Below are positions 7,378-16,253 of a DNA stretch of 64,000 bases, piece after piece (position 1 is the stretch's first letter; each line of letters starts with the position of its first letter). The stretch is taken from NCBI GenBank assembly GCA_963677085.2, contig CAXXFH010000004.1, positions 4,836,001 to 4,900,000 of the forward strand, written 5' to 3'. Position numbers and translations under genes: made by a program. Source of the DNA: G963677085 sp963677085. GTDB taxonomy: Bacteria; Planctomycetota; Planctomycetia; Pirellulales; Thermoguttaceae. Under the pieces are notes generated by a model that was not told where the DNA came from, made no database searches, and saw only the letters and a program-made list of their open reading frames with translations.

Positions 7378-10257
7378 CTAGTCGGCCGGTGTGATTTGGG
7401 TGGGGAGGCGGTCGGCGCGAAAACCTGCATCGCCGCCGTCGCTGGCGGCACGCAAGGCTGCGTTCTCGCCGGTGTCGCCCTGTGGCAAGAGATAGTCGGC
7501 CGCCTCGTGCGAATTCAACGGAAGGTCTTTGGCGACCTGCCGGGAAAACTCAGCACGATTGACCTCGGGCAGGTTCTCGTTTTCGGCACCCCAATAGGTC
7601 TGCCACTGGTCGAATGTCATCGAGACCAACGGTTCTTCCTGGCCTGGAGTTCGCACGACCCAAAAAACGTCGATATCTTCATAGAAGTTGCGGTCGCCGT
7701 TGAATAACAGCATCCGCTGAATGTCTTCAACGGCCCCAGTTCCAACCTGCTCGATCAACGGCACCCCCGGCGATCCCACCACAATGCTGTCGATACAACG
7801 AAGGTGCGCATTTAGTGGAAACGGTGTTTCCCGAATGACGCAAAGGCCGCGTGGAGCAACGATCGTCATATGGCGAAGGTCTACCTGCAACAGGACGCCG
7901 GCATGCTCAGGCGCATCGCCACCTCCGGCAACAAGCAACGGATCGCTGAGGATCAGCAAGCCATTGTCCCAATCGACATGAACAGGTTGGGCACCTTGAT
8001 TTCGCAACAAGGCCGCTTCGCCGCGGGCCATGCAATCGACAAACTCCAACGTTGCCGGCGGTGTGACAGTCGCATCGTAATCCAGCGTCAGATTGGCTGC
8101 CGGAGAGCGTTTGGTCCGAAAGAAGGCCACTTCCTCGTGGTACGCAGCCAGCGAGTCGGACGCGTTCTTGATCGTCAACACACACTGCTGTAGCCGAATG
8201 TTTTGCCCGCCCTGGGTTTCGAACATCGACCAGCGGTCGACCGGCACCGTGCGGGGAATTTCCAGTTCGATGGTCAAGCCGATCAACGTCAGACGCCCGG
8301 CGGTTGTGCTGAACATGGCGTGAGGATACTTCACCGGGTCGACTGCATCTTTGCCCGGCCGAAAAGTGAGCACGGGCCGATAACCTTCGCCCGAGCGAAT
8401 CGTAACCTTCAGGTTGGCAAGCTTCACGGGCTGTTCGACTCGGCGACCATCGTAGCGGAGTTCGATCACGTCGCCGTTGGTCGCCGCTGCGCAGGCCGCA
8501 GCCAACGAGGCATACTGGTTTTCGCCCTCTACTCGTTCGTTGACGATCAGCAACCCGGCGCGAGATTCCGCGGTTCCCGTAGGCAGTGTTCCCTCCGCCG
8601 TGGGACGAACGTCCACAGGCTTCGCCGACGGCCCAGTGGTCGTGTTTTTGGTGGGGAGCGTTTCGGTTGTCGATTTTCCCTCAATGCCGGGGCTGGGGAT
8701 AGAAGTTGTAGAGGCTGCCGAGGCACCCGAGCCAGGAAATCGCGAAACTGCTTCGGCAGGCCCGGTTTGGGGAGTTGCCGGTCGAACGGCTGGACTTTCA
8801 GCAACCTTCGACGGCTGTGTTGCGGGCAAACGAGCTGGAGCTTGTTTCCCACCATTCGGCAAGGATGGTTGCAGGTCACCAACTGTCGCTTCGCCAGCCG
8901 GTTCCTCAGCAAGCGACGGCAGTGTGGTGCCGGGCGTAGCCTGCCCCTGACCGCTTTCCGCGGTATCCATCGCTGGCAGAGGCTTGGGCACAGTACCCGA
9001 GTAGGGCAAGGCCGTTTCTACCGCCGGAGCACCGTTTGGCCCGTCGCCGGGGAGCGTCGACTGTTGATCGCGGCGGGCCAGATAATCGAGCACGAACACA
9101 ATGCAGACCAACGCTGCCATGGGGGCGAGCCATGGCAAGTGCCGTCGCATAGCCGAAGTCTTTGGTGCCCTGGGCACCACCAGCACCCGGCTACTGAAGC
9201 CCGTTGGCTGAAGCCCCACGTGTTCGGCCAACCCCAACAGGTCGCGCACCAACTCGGTAGGATTTGCGTAACGCCGGTCGGGCTCCTTGGCCAACATCTT
9301 TCGAACGATGCGCGCGGCTTCCTCGGGCAACTCGGGGCGGAATTGGCGAATGTCGGGCGGTTCGTCGGCCTGGTGCCTGAGCAGCTTCTGCAGCACCGTA
9401 CCCTCGGGAAACGGTGGCCGGCCCGCCAGCATGTAGAAGAAGGTGCAGCCAAGTGAATAGATGTCGCTTCGCACGTCGGCCGTGCGCGGATCACGTGCCT
9501 GCTCGGGCGATATGTAGTCGAAGGTTCCCAAGGTAACGCCGGTGGCCGTTAAATCGGCGGTCAAGGGATTTTCCTTTTGCATCCGGGCAAGGCCCATGTC
9601 AATGAGCTTGACCTTCCCATCGGGAGCGATCAGCACGTTGGAGGGCTTGACGTCGCGATGCACTACATCGCGACTGGCCGCATGGTGCAGCGCTTCGGCG
9701 ACCTGCAGCGTGTAACTGACGGCCTCGGCCAGCGACAACGATCCTTTCTGGTCGATCAGGGCACGCAGATTGACGCCGTCGACATACTCAAAAGCGATGT
9801 AGTGCAGCCCTCGGTCTTCGCCCACATAATACGCGCGGGCGATATTCTCGTGGTCAAGCCGGGCAGCAGAGCGGGCCTCGTTGTGGAATCGCAGCAGGGT
9901 TTCGCCATCGGCAGCCTGCTCCGGCGAAAGCACCTTCAAGGCCACTTGGCGTCCGAGCCGGGTGTCGATCGCGCGAAACACCCGTCCCATCCCCCCGCCA
10001 CCGATGTATTGCACCAACTCGAAGTGCTCCAGATGATCGCCCGGTAGAATTCTTCCCTGGAGAATTCGATGGGCCGAATCGGAAATCGAAGGTGCCGGTA
10101 CCGGTGGCTGATTGGAGATGATCGTGGGCTGGTCATCGCCCAACGGATAGGGATGATTCACAGTTGGCGGCGTCATATCCGCTTGCGACGACGGTTCGGG
10201 CGCACCGTGAACCGGCGAGGGTATGGGCGTTCGGCTACTCGGTGCAGATTCACTCAT
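7378..10257 (-). CDS. Pkn-type Ser/Thr protein kinase with beta-helix-like C-terminus, 959 aa
   Basis: A transmembrane protein kinase. The kinase domain spans roughly residues 78-345: glycine loop YIGGGGMGRVFRA, VALKVL with the ATP-binding Lys near 108, HRDVKPSNVLI catalytic loop, IDMGLAR in place of DFG, a GTFDYISPEQA activation segment and SDIYSLGCTFFYMLAGRPPF. A membrane segment (LAPMAALVCIVFVLDYLA) follows near residue 380, then a Pro/Thr/Ala-rich linker of about 200 residues. The extracytoplasmic part starts near ASLAAACAAATNGDVIELRYDGR, a pattern seen in beta-helix sensor or periplasmic domains. Its ligand is unknown. It is transcribed towards the LamG-TPR gene, with about 280 bases between them, so the two may be functionally linked. 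Confidence 0.88.
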   Translation of the reverse strand: MSESAPSSRTPIPSPVHGAPEPSSQADMTPPTVNHPYPLGDDQPTIISNQPPVPAPSISDSAHRILQGRILPGDHLEHFELVQYIGGGGMGRVFRAIDTRLGRQVALKVLSPEQAADGETLLRFHNEARSAARLDHENIARAYYVGEDRGLHYIAFEYVDGVNLRALIDQKGSLSLAEAVSYTLQVAEALHHAASRDVVHRDVKPSNVLIAPDGKVKLIDMGLARMQKENPLTADLTATGVTLGTFDYISPEQARDPRTADVRSDIYSLGCTFFYMLAGRPPFPEGTVLQKLLRHQADEPPDIRQFRPELPEEAARIVRKMLAKEPDRRYANPTELVRDLLGLAEHVGLQPTGFSSRVLVVPRAPKTSAMRRHLPWLAPMAALVCIVFVLDYLARRDQQSTLPGDGPNGAPAVETALPYSGTVPKPLPAMDTAESGQGQATPGTTLPSLAEEPAGEATVGDLQPSLPNGGKQAPARLPATQPSKVAESPAVRPATPQTGPAEAVSRFPGSGASAASTTSIPSPGIEGKSTTETLPTKNTTTGPSAKPVDVRPTAEGTLPTGTAESRAGLLIVNERVEGENQYASLAAACAAATNGDVIELRYDGRRVEQPVKLANLKVTIRSGEGYRPVLTFRPGKDAVDPVKYPHAMFSTTAGRLTLIGLTIELEIPRTVPVDRWSMFETQGGQNIRLQQCVLTIKNASDSLAAYHEEVAFFRTKRSPAANLTLDYDATVTPPATLEFVDCMARGEAALLRNQGAQPVHVDWDNGLLILSDPLLVAGGGDAPEHAGVLLQVDLRHMTIVAPRGLCVIRETPFPLNAHLRCIDSIVVGSPGVPLIEQVGTGAVEDIQRMLLFNGDRNFYEDIDVFWVVRTPGQEEPLVSMTFDQWQTYWGAENENLPEVNRAEFSRQVAKDLPLNSHEAADYLLPQGDTGENAALRAASDGGDAGFRADRLPTQITPAD

Positions 10258-10661
10258 ATCGGACTTCGCCCGGCGGTTCCGGAAACACCTGGCAGACCTT
10301 CCTCCTCTTCAGTGCAATCCGACTGTCCCGAGTGCTGGAAGACCCCGCGAACTGGGGCCAAATTGATGAGCGGCCAGCCATCCAAGAGAAAAGACCGAGG
10401 GGACAGGTCAGTCCACTATTTTAATTGGTTTGCTGGAAATCGTCAATTTGTGGGGCTGAGCCGATCGACGTTGGATCCGTCCGGTAGTCCTCTGACGCAA
10501 CCTTTGTGCAGCAAACTGGTTAAATACCTGGTGTGGGCCAATCAAGTGGCCCTGCTTTGCACCAAACTGTCGGGATGGGTAAAATACCAAGATTACACCA
10601 CTTATTCCTGGCGGCCCACTCTCGGTGCATTGGCAAACTGGACTAACTCAAGGAGGCAAGT
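10258..10661. other. intergenic region between divergent genes
   Basis: The kinase gene and the sugar-isomerase-like gene diverge from here, so both promoters should lie in these 404 bases. I see a good ribosome binding site, AAGGAGGCAAG, just before 10662, but no convincing repeat, RNA or operator. Confidence 0.5.
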
Positions 10662-11555
10662 ATGACAAGTAAGATCGGCCGACGAGACTTTCTCAAGGTC
10701 TCCGGGGCAACTGCAACGGGACTCGCTTTGGCTGGCTGGCAGTCGGCCGTCGTGGCGGAAGACGTAGCAAAACTGGCCAACGGAGCTCCCCACGCCGAGA
10801 AACTCGGCTGGCGCTTGGGTTGCCAGGCCTATAGTTTCAACCGCTTCACGTTCTACGAGGCTGTCGACAAGACGGCCGCCGTGGGCCTGAAATGCATCGA
10901 GGCTTACCCCGGCCAGCGTCTGAGCAAGGAGCAGCCCGACGTGCGGTTCGGTCCCGGCATGCCGGCCAGTGCCCGTAAAGAAGCCAAGGCGAAACTCGCG
11001 GAGGCCGGCGTCCAACTGGTCAATTTCGGTGTTACGGGCGCCAATCGGGGGACGTTCGAGTTCGCCAAGGACATGGGCATCGAAACGATCGTAAGCGAAC
11101 CCTCGCTGGACGCCTTTGATGAGCTAGAGAAACTCTGTGACGAGTTCGAAATCAATTTGGCCGTCCACAACCACCCCAAACCGTCGCGGTATTGGAACCC
11201 GGACACCGTTTTGGAGGTCTGCAAAGGCCGCAGCCAGCGAATCGGGGCCTGCGCCGACACGGGCCATTGGCCTCGGTCGGGGCTGAATCCCGTGGAAGCC
11301 GTCAAAAAGCTCCAAGGGCGGATCGTCTCGTTCCACTTCAAGGACCTCGACAAATACGGCAAGGGAGCACACGATGTTCCCTGGGGAACTGGCGTGTGCG
11401 ATGTCGAGGCCATCCTCACGGAACTGCGGCGACAAGGCTTCCAGGGGGTGTTCTCTATTGAGTACGAATATCACTGGGACAACTCGTTGCCGGAAATCGC
11501 TCAGTGCGTGAAGTACTTTGATCAGGTGGCCGCCAAGCTGACGCAGCAGGCCTAG
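10662..11555 (+). CDS. Tat-exported sugar phosphate isomerase/epimerase family protein, 297 aa
   Basis: It has a xylose-isomerase-like TIM barrel (AP endonuclease family 2 fold). The leader MTSKIGRRDFLKVSGATATG is a twin-arginine signal. The barrel shows GLKCIEAYPGQ, VNFGVTGANRGTFEFA, LAVHNHPKPSRYW (a metal-ligand type His), GACADTGHWPRSG (Asp and His), IVSFHFKDLD and GVFSIEYEYHWD (Glu), the scattered E/D/H ligands of a divalent metal site. ATG 10662 follows GGAGG at six bases. Such proteins in planctomycetes often accompany Gfo/Idh/MocA oxidoreductases in sugar catabolism; the substrate is not determinable here. Confidence 0.85.
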   Translation: MTSKIGRRDFLKVSGATATGLALAGWQSAVVAEDVAKLANGAPHAEKLGWRLGCQAYSFNRFTFYEAVDKTAAVGLKCIEAYPGQRLSKEQPDVRFGPGMPASARKEAKAKLAEAGVQLVNFGVTGANRGTFEFAKDMGIETIVSEPSLDAFDELEKLCDEFEINLAVHNHPKPSRYWNPDTVLEVCKGRSQRIGACADTGHWPRSGLNPVEAVKKLQGRIVSFHFKDLDKYGKGAHDVPWGTGVCDVEAILTELRRQGFQGVFSIEYEYHWDNSLPEIAQCVKYFDQVAAKLTQQA

Positions 11556-11623
11556 GGCTTTGTCAAAACGGAAAATTGCGGTGCCCCATGCCCACTCTGG
11601 CGTGGGCACGCGAAAGCAACTTC

Positions 11624-11668
11624 AGGCGAGACCTCGTTCGTCAACGGAGTCTCGCCTCTTCTCTTTTC
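11624..11668 (+). terminator. terminator after the isomerase-like gene
   Basis: The stem AGGCGAGAC / GTCTCGCCT is followed by CTTCTCTTTT on the plus strand. A second short hairpin (GCCCAC/GTGGGC) sits at about 11588-11609, just upstream. Confidence 0.6.
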
Positions 11669-12053
11669 CCCTCGTTCGCTGAATGGCCTGTGACCCTTCT
11701 CACGGCCCCGGCAAGACGCGGCCAGCAGGCACCTAAACGCGACTGGCCGACCAGCGGCGATCCCGCGATCGATTGGCGCCCGCCAAGTAACCAAACTTCT
11801 CTTTATCGGCAGACCGCGGTGGACACTTTGGGGAATGCGACTCCCGTGCGTGCTTAGAAATTAAGCATCACGCTTGGTGCCTGCAATTAAGGCACAGCAG
11901 CCTGTTTTTGTCGCACGTTGCAAGCAATGCCGTAAATGCTTGCAGTGCAATGACTTCGGCGCAAGGGTTGACTTTCCTGGAAGATTTATCGGATCGTCGC
12001 CATGGAGGTTGACGGCCGTAGGACTCCGTTATTACGCCCGAGAGGAGATCGGT
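11669..12053. other. intergenic region without clear features
   Basis: An open frame extends upstream of the next gene through this stretch, but it lacks a good start and does not look like protein. A ribosome binding site GAGGAG lies at 12042-12047. Confidence 0.4.
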
Positions 12054-12446
12054 ATGACAACCGCCGAAGTACAGGAAAAACAAGCACAGATCCAGCGCTC
12101 CGCTGAAACCCTTTTCGGTCAAAAGGTGGATTGGGTTACCTTTTACCGCGAAATTCTGGGACTTCACGGAATCGCCCGCCAACTTTTCCCCACACAGGAA
12201 CAGTTGCGGCAATTCGAGCAAACCGAGGCCTATCGAGACGTCCTCCAAATGCTCGCGCGGCTTCGGGCGAAGGGTCCGCAGGCCAACGAGGAAGAAGAGC
12301 CCACGCGGGTGATCACCGTGCGGCTGCCCAAGAGCCTCCATGAATCACTCCGGGTGGAAGCCCACGAGCACCACACCAGCATGAACAAGCTTTGCATCTC
12401 CAAGCTTTTGCAGTTCATCGACAACGAGAAGATCCCCGCGGAATAG
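12054..12446 (+). CDS. ribbon-helix-helix (HicB-like) protein, 130 aa
   Basis: The C-terminus reads TRVITVRLPKSLHESLRVEA...MNKLCISKLLQFI, a ribbon-helix-helix DNA-binding fold: one beta strand (VITVRLP) followed by two helices, as in the HicB/Arc/MetJ class. The first 80 residues are helical and charged (KVDWVTFYREILGLHG...) and are not recognised. ATG 12054 is preferred over longer frames because GAGGAG precedes it at six bases. No toxin partner is evident next to it, since the neighbour is RNase P RNA, so antitoxin function is uncertain; a stand-alone repressor is as likely. Confidence 0.75.
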   Translation: MTTAEVQEKQAQIQRSAETLFGQKVDWVTFYREILGLHGIARQLFPTQEQLRQFEQTEAYRDVLQMLARLRAKGPQANEEEEPTRVITVRLPKSLHESLRVEAHEHHTSMNKLCISKLLQFIDNEKIPAE

Positions 12447-12469
12447 CGGAGCGATTATAGATAGGGTTT

Positions 12470-12917
12470 GGAGCGGGCCTGTAAGCCGGGTCCTGTACCT
12501 CGACCGACACGATGTCGGCCGGGTGATGGCCATTTATCTAGGACGTCGATTACTCGACGCCTCAAGCAGTCTACCCGGAAGTCGATAGCGGACCGGACCG
12601 ACCCACGACAACGCCGGCCGAACGGAGTCGGCCAGCGATTGTACTGCTCCCTGTTTGACCTTGCTCCAGGTGGGGTTTACCTAGCCAAGCCGGTCACCCG
12701 GCCTGCTGGTGAGCTCTTACCTCACCGTTTCACCCTTACCCGACGGGCGGAACCCCTCGGGCGGTTTACTTTCTGCTGCACTTTCCCTGGCCTCGCGGCC
12801 GGTGGGCGTTACCCATCACCTTGTCCTACGGAGCCCGGACTTTCCTCCCGCCGAATCCCACAATAGGCCGATATGGCGGCTCGCGAGGCTTCGACCGGCG
12901 GCCATCCGGCCCACTCC
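12470..12917 (-). ncRNA. rnpB: RNase P RNA, bacterial type A
   Basis: The catalytic RNA that matures tRNA 5' ends. On the minus strand the 5' end GGAGTGGGCC pairs with the 3' end GGCCCGCTCC (P1). The conserved core GAGGAAAGTCCGGGCTCC occurs near the 5' end (P3/P4 region), and the universally conserved ACAGGG-type and GCAAGGTCAAACAGGG segments and GGTAAGGGTGAAACGGTGAG are present. The 3' part contains TAGATAAATGGCCATCACC followed by the P4-completing ACAGGACCCGGCTTACAG. Length, about 448 bases, fits type A. It is transcribed away from the downstream GH16 gene. Confidence 0.97.
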
Positions 12918-13035
12918 AAACACTGCCGTTAACCATACCCCACGCGGGCGCTCGCGTGAAGGGCACGGGGCGAGAACGATACGCCCGAGCCAGCCGGCAT
13001 GCGTTGCGAAGCCGCAAAGCGGCGACACCTGTCAT

Positions 13036-14550
13036 TCAGTCATTCAATGCCCGAACGACGAGGTTGTCCACATAGACCGGATATCCGGCCCCCCGGTGAC
13101 GTAACCCAAGGCCCTTCGCTTCGCCCTGCGAGCCGCGAAACAGCCCACCGCTTTCGAACTGTGTACCGCCTTCGCCCGTGTAGTAGTCGAATACCCGGCC
13201 GGCAACATCCACCACGAATCGGGCATGGTTCCATTGCCCTCGTTTCCAAAGAGCGAATCGGGTCCACTGCTCCTGCTTGGTGAAGTAGTTGATATGGGGA
13301 CCACGCCAGTGAATGTAGGGCCCGATGTTGCCCGAGTAGTAGGAGGTTCTGCGGCGTGCAGGATTCGCCCTGTCGAAATCGCCCAACGTGACCAGCAGAA
13401 GGCTCTCGCGTTTCTCCGCCGTGTAGTAATCGAATTCCACCTCCAGCCGACCTTTGACAGGCTGGTCGAACATCACCAACGCGTAGTCCTGGGCCTTCAG
13501 CCGTAAAATCTGGTTACCTTTGGCCGGCGAAGCCGCCGCGCTGCCGATGTGGCTGGCGATTACCTCGGGCGCACCGTCGCCAAGCTCCCACTTCTCGGGC
13601 AGCCCTCCCAAGGCAACCGTCTGAAAATCTTCCGTCAGCAGTTCGGTTTTCTGCTTGGCCGGGGCCACCTGCCGATCGCGACGGACGAGTTTTGGGGTTC
13701 TGTAGACCTCCAACTCGGGAAGCTGCGGTGGCTTCGGGCGATCCAGGTCCTCTTTTTTGCGATACACTCGCACCCAATCGACCGCCATGCTTACTCCCTG
13801 CATCGTCTCGATATCGACTTTGTCCCGCTCCAACTGCCGGGTCATGATTACGGTGCTCAATCGAACGTCGGCCGGGGCGTGGCAGTTGGGATTAGCCAGT
13901 CGCCGGACGGGCGTGCCGTCGAAGTACCAGATCAACTCTTTTTCGTTCCACTCGACGGCGTAGATGTGGAAATCCTCGTCGAGATCCATCGGGGCGTCCC
14001 ATCGCTTGCCGGTCGAATATCGTTCCTCCTCGTCCGTACCTTCTGGCTGAACGAAGAAGTGCAACGTCATGGCCAACTCGCGCGGCGTATGACCCTCGTT
14101 AACATCGATCTCAAAATGTGGCGGCTCGGGAAAACGTTTCCCTGGCGGACGAAACAACCAGAAGGCGTTATTCAGATACTTCCCATACCGCAGCTTGGCC
14201 TCGAAGTAGCCGTATTGCTGGCGAAAGGTGCGCGTCATGATATGGGCCGTCGACCACACTCGATCGCCACGCGGCGGGCTTTCCTTCTTGGTAACCTGAT
14301 AGAGAACGCCCTCTTCGACCAAGTTATTCTCCGGCCAGCGTCCCTCGGGTTTGGTTCTTCCACGTGGTCCCGCCTGCGACTCCCAAACATCCCAATCCAC
14401 CGCGTCGCCGTCGAACTCGTCGCGAAACGTCATTTCCCACGTCGCGTGCGTCGGCGGTTCGGCCCAAGCGTGGGTTGCCGCCAGCAACCCGACGGTCGCC
14501 GTAATGACCGACGGCACCAAAGCGGAAAAACAAGCGGATACGGTACGCAT
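13036..14550 (-). CDS. secreted glycoside hydrolase family 16 protein, 504 aa
   Basis: GH16 enzymes cleave beta-1,3/1,4-glucans or galactans by a retaining mechanism. After a signal peptide (VITATVGLLAATHAWA) the domain starts WEMTFRDEFDGDAVDWDVW. The catalytic motif EIDVNE places nucleophile Glu147, Asp149 and acid/base Glu152. The barrel strand AFWLFRPPGKRF precedes it, and DFHIYAVEWNEKELIWYFDG and MAVDWVRVYRK close the fold. A C-terminal jelly-roll-like module (about residues 320-504, LTEDFQTVALGGLPEKWE..., YYTGEGG) is probably carbohydrate binding. ATG 14550 (MRTVSACFS) gives a proper signal peptide and follows AGAAGAA. It lies about 120 bases downstream of the radical SAM gene on the same strand. 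Confidence 0.85.
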   Translation of the reverse strand: MRTVSACFSALVPSVITATVGLLAATHAWAEPPTHATWEMTFRDEFDGDAVDWDVWESQAGPRGRTKPEGRWPENNLVEEGVLYQVTKKESPPRGDRVWSTAHIMTRTFRQQYGYFEAKLRYGKYLNNAFWLFRPPGKRFPEPPHFEIDVNEGHTPRELAMTLHFFVQPEGTDEEERYSTGKRWDAPMDLDEDFHIYAVEWNEKELIWYFDGTPVRRLANPNCHAPADVRLSTVIMTRQLERDKVDIETMQGVSMAVDWVRVYRKKEDLDRPKPPQLPELEVYRTPKLVRRDRQVAPAKQKTELLTEDFQTVALGGLPEKWELGDGAPEVIASHIGSAAASPAKGNQILRLKAQDYALVMFDQPVKGRLEVEFDYYTAEKRESLLLVTLGDFDRANPARRRTSYYSGNIGPYIHWRGPHINYFTKQEQWTRFALWKRGQWNHARFVVDVAGRVFDYYTGEGGTQFESGGLFRGSQGEAKGLGLRHRGAGYPVYVDNLVVRALND

Positions 14551-14667
14551 TTCTTCTGCACTCTTCTGGGAATCGAACACAAGAGAGCTGGCTACGAGGC
14601 CGAAAAAACGGGAGCCGGACTTCAAGGCCTTTGAACTTTGGCCAACCGTTCAATGAATACGTAAACA

Positions 14668-15642
14668 TCAATAACACACTTCGCAGCATCGCCCCTGCCT
14701 GGTATTGCGGCGCCGCATTTCGGCTTCGATGGCGTTGCGCACCGCCGTTTTGTCGGCGCACCACGCCGGTCCCAGCAAATACTCCGGCGGCGCGTCGCCG
14801 CTGAGCCGATCGACAACACACATCGGTGGCAGCAACTCCAGGAAGCCGACGACCATGGCTACGTACTCCGGAAGCGTCGGCAGCACAACCTCGCCGCGGG
14901 CGGCCATCTCGGCCAACGGGGTGTTGCGAACCACATGGATATTATGCACCTTCACCGAGTCGATGTGCAAATCGGCCAGCGCCCGGGCGGTGGCCAGCAT
15001 GTCGTCGCCCGATTCGCCGGGCAGCCCTAGGATGACGTGGGCCCCAATATCGAACCCTCGCCCTCGGCTCCGCGTCACGGCATCGACGAACGCCGCGTAA
15101 TCGTGCCCGCGTCTTAGCCAGGTCAATGTGCGGTCGTGAATCGTCTGCAATCCATACTCTACCGAGAGCCACGTGTGACGGGCCAAACGTTCGAGCAAGT
15201 CGAGCACTTCCGGGCCAACGCAATCGGGACGCGTGCCGACGATCAATCCGACGATCTGGGGATGTCGCAAGGCTTCTTCGTAGGCGGCCTCAAGTCGCTC
15301 GACTTCGGCATACGTATTAGTTGCCGGCTGGAAATAGGCGAGAAACCTGCCGACTTTCCGCCGCCGAACCAAGCGGGCAATGGCCGTGTCGATCTGTTCG
15401 GTGATCGATCGGCCCGCCAACCGGCGGCTCGGACTGAAGCTCGCCGGGTCGCAAAACACGCACCCGGTGGTGCCGCAAGTCCCATCCCGATTGGGACAGC
15501 AGAAGCCTCCATCGACGCTGATACGCCAAGCCCGTTCGCCGAACTGTCGACGATTAAAGAAGTTGCGACTGTAGTACAACAGCCCGGCAGCCCGCCAGTC
15601 CGCCAAACTGGGTAGATCGGATTGTCGGTCTGTTGACTCCAT
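14668..15642 (-). CDS. radical SAM protein, TIGR01212 (YhcC-like) family, 324 aa
   Basis: A cytoplasmic radical S-adenosylmethionine enzyme. Hallmarks are FGERAWRISVDGGFCCPNRDG followed by GCVFCDP, giving the spaced cysteines that hold the 4Fe-4S cluster, then VGLIVGTRPDCVGPEVLDLL, VEYGLQTIHDRTL and GAHVILGLPGESGDDM. The family's reaction has not been settled to my knowledge; its members are widespread and often annotated as coproporphyrinogen-oxidase-like without being so. It ends close to the GH16 gene, but nothing suggests a shared function. It is divergent from the FHA gene. Confidence 0.88.
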   Translation of the reverse strand: MESTDRQSDLPSLADWRAAGLLYYSRNFFNRRQFGERAWRISVDGGFCCPNRDGTCGTTGCVFCDPASFSPSRRLAGRSITEQIDTAIARLVRRRKVGRFLAYFQPATNTYAEVERLEAAYEEALRHPQIVGLIVGTRPDCVGPEVLDLLERLARHTWLSVEYGLQTIHDRTLTWLRRGHDYAAFVDAVTRSRGRGFDIGAHVILGLPGESGDDMLATARALADLHIDSVKVHNIHVVRNTPLAEMAARGEVVLPTLPEYVAMVVGFLELLPPMCVVDRLSGDAPPEYLLGPAWCADKTAVRNAIEAEMRRRNTRQGRCCEVCY

Positions 15643-15714
15643 GGAACAACCAGCCTAGACTTTAACTTTAGACATTGCTTCATCTTACGTTTTCTAGCTA
15701 CAGGGCTCAAGCAT

Positions 15715-16224
15715 ATGGATCCAGTGAAGGGGTGCGGCGAATTGGTGCCGGTGGGAGGGGGCGACCCTATCCCGTTGTTGAAACGAAACCTGCTGGTCGG
15801 GCGGCGCGAAAGCTGCGATATCGTCCTGCGGTTTTCCAATGTTTCGGCACACCATTGCCAGTTGACCGTTACCGGCGGATACTGGTACGTTCGCGATATG
15901 AAGAGCCGCAACGGCGTGAAGGTCAACGGTCTTCGCGTGACCGAAAAGCGAATCGACCCGGGCGACATCCTCTCGATCGCCAAGCACAAGTACGAGATGA
16001 AGTATTCGCCCGTCGAGTTGGGCGCCGTCGGCCCCCCGCCACCCGACGATCGGGACAACGACATCTTCAACACGTCGTTGCTCGAACGGGCAGGACTGGA
16101 TCGCGGCCGCGCCTCGAAAATCCGCGCACACTTCGAGCAGGACGAGCCAAGAAGCTACGAGGTCACCAAGGACGAGCCGGACCCGTTGCGCGGGTACCGC
16201 TTGACGAGACGACCCAAGAAGTAG
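15715..16224 (+). CDS. FHA-domain protein, 169 aa
   Basis: Forkhead-associated domains bind phosphothreonine peptides. The core is LLKRNLLVGRRESCDIVLRF, SNVSAHHCQLTV and YVRDMKSRNGVKVNG, matching the GR...SxxH...NG signature, within residues 20-100. The last 50 residues (about 110-165) are charged and unstructured in appearance. It has no signal or membrane segment. It precedes rsgA by 29 bases and is probably cotranscribed with it. A natural partner would be a Ser/Thr kinase such as the one at 7378-10257; that link is inference. Confidence 0.85.
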   Translation: MDPVKGCGELVPVGGGDPIPLLKRNLLVGRRESCDIVLRFSNVSAHHCQLTVTGGYWYVRDMKSRNGVKVNGLRVTEKRIDPGDILSIAKHKYEMKYSPVELGAVGPPPPDDRDNDIFNTSLLERAGLDRGRASKIRAHFEQDEPRSYEVTKDEPDPLRGYRLTRRPKK

Positions 16225-16253
16225 TCTGAGGTCGCGCGAGAACAAGCGTCTAT

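Noticed and set aside
8203..9456. A 417-codon plus-strand frame inside the kinase gene
   Set aside because: Arg/Gly-rich low-information translation opposite clear kinase and linker sequence.
12054..12446. Calling the ribbon-helix-helix protein an antitoxin
   Set aside because: No toxin-sized gene is adjacent, so the toxin-antitoxin reading is not supported beyond the fold.
12466..13104. Open frames across the RNase P RNA region
   Set aside because: The region is explained by rnpB with its conserved core and P1 pairing; the frames overlap each other on both strands and are not protein-like.
13549..14634. A 361-codon plus-strand frame opposite the GH16 gene
   Set aside because: The minus frame carries the GH16 catalytic motif and signal peptide; this frame carries nothing recognisable.
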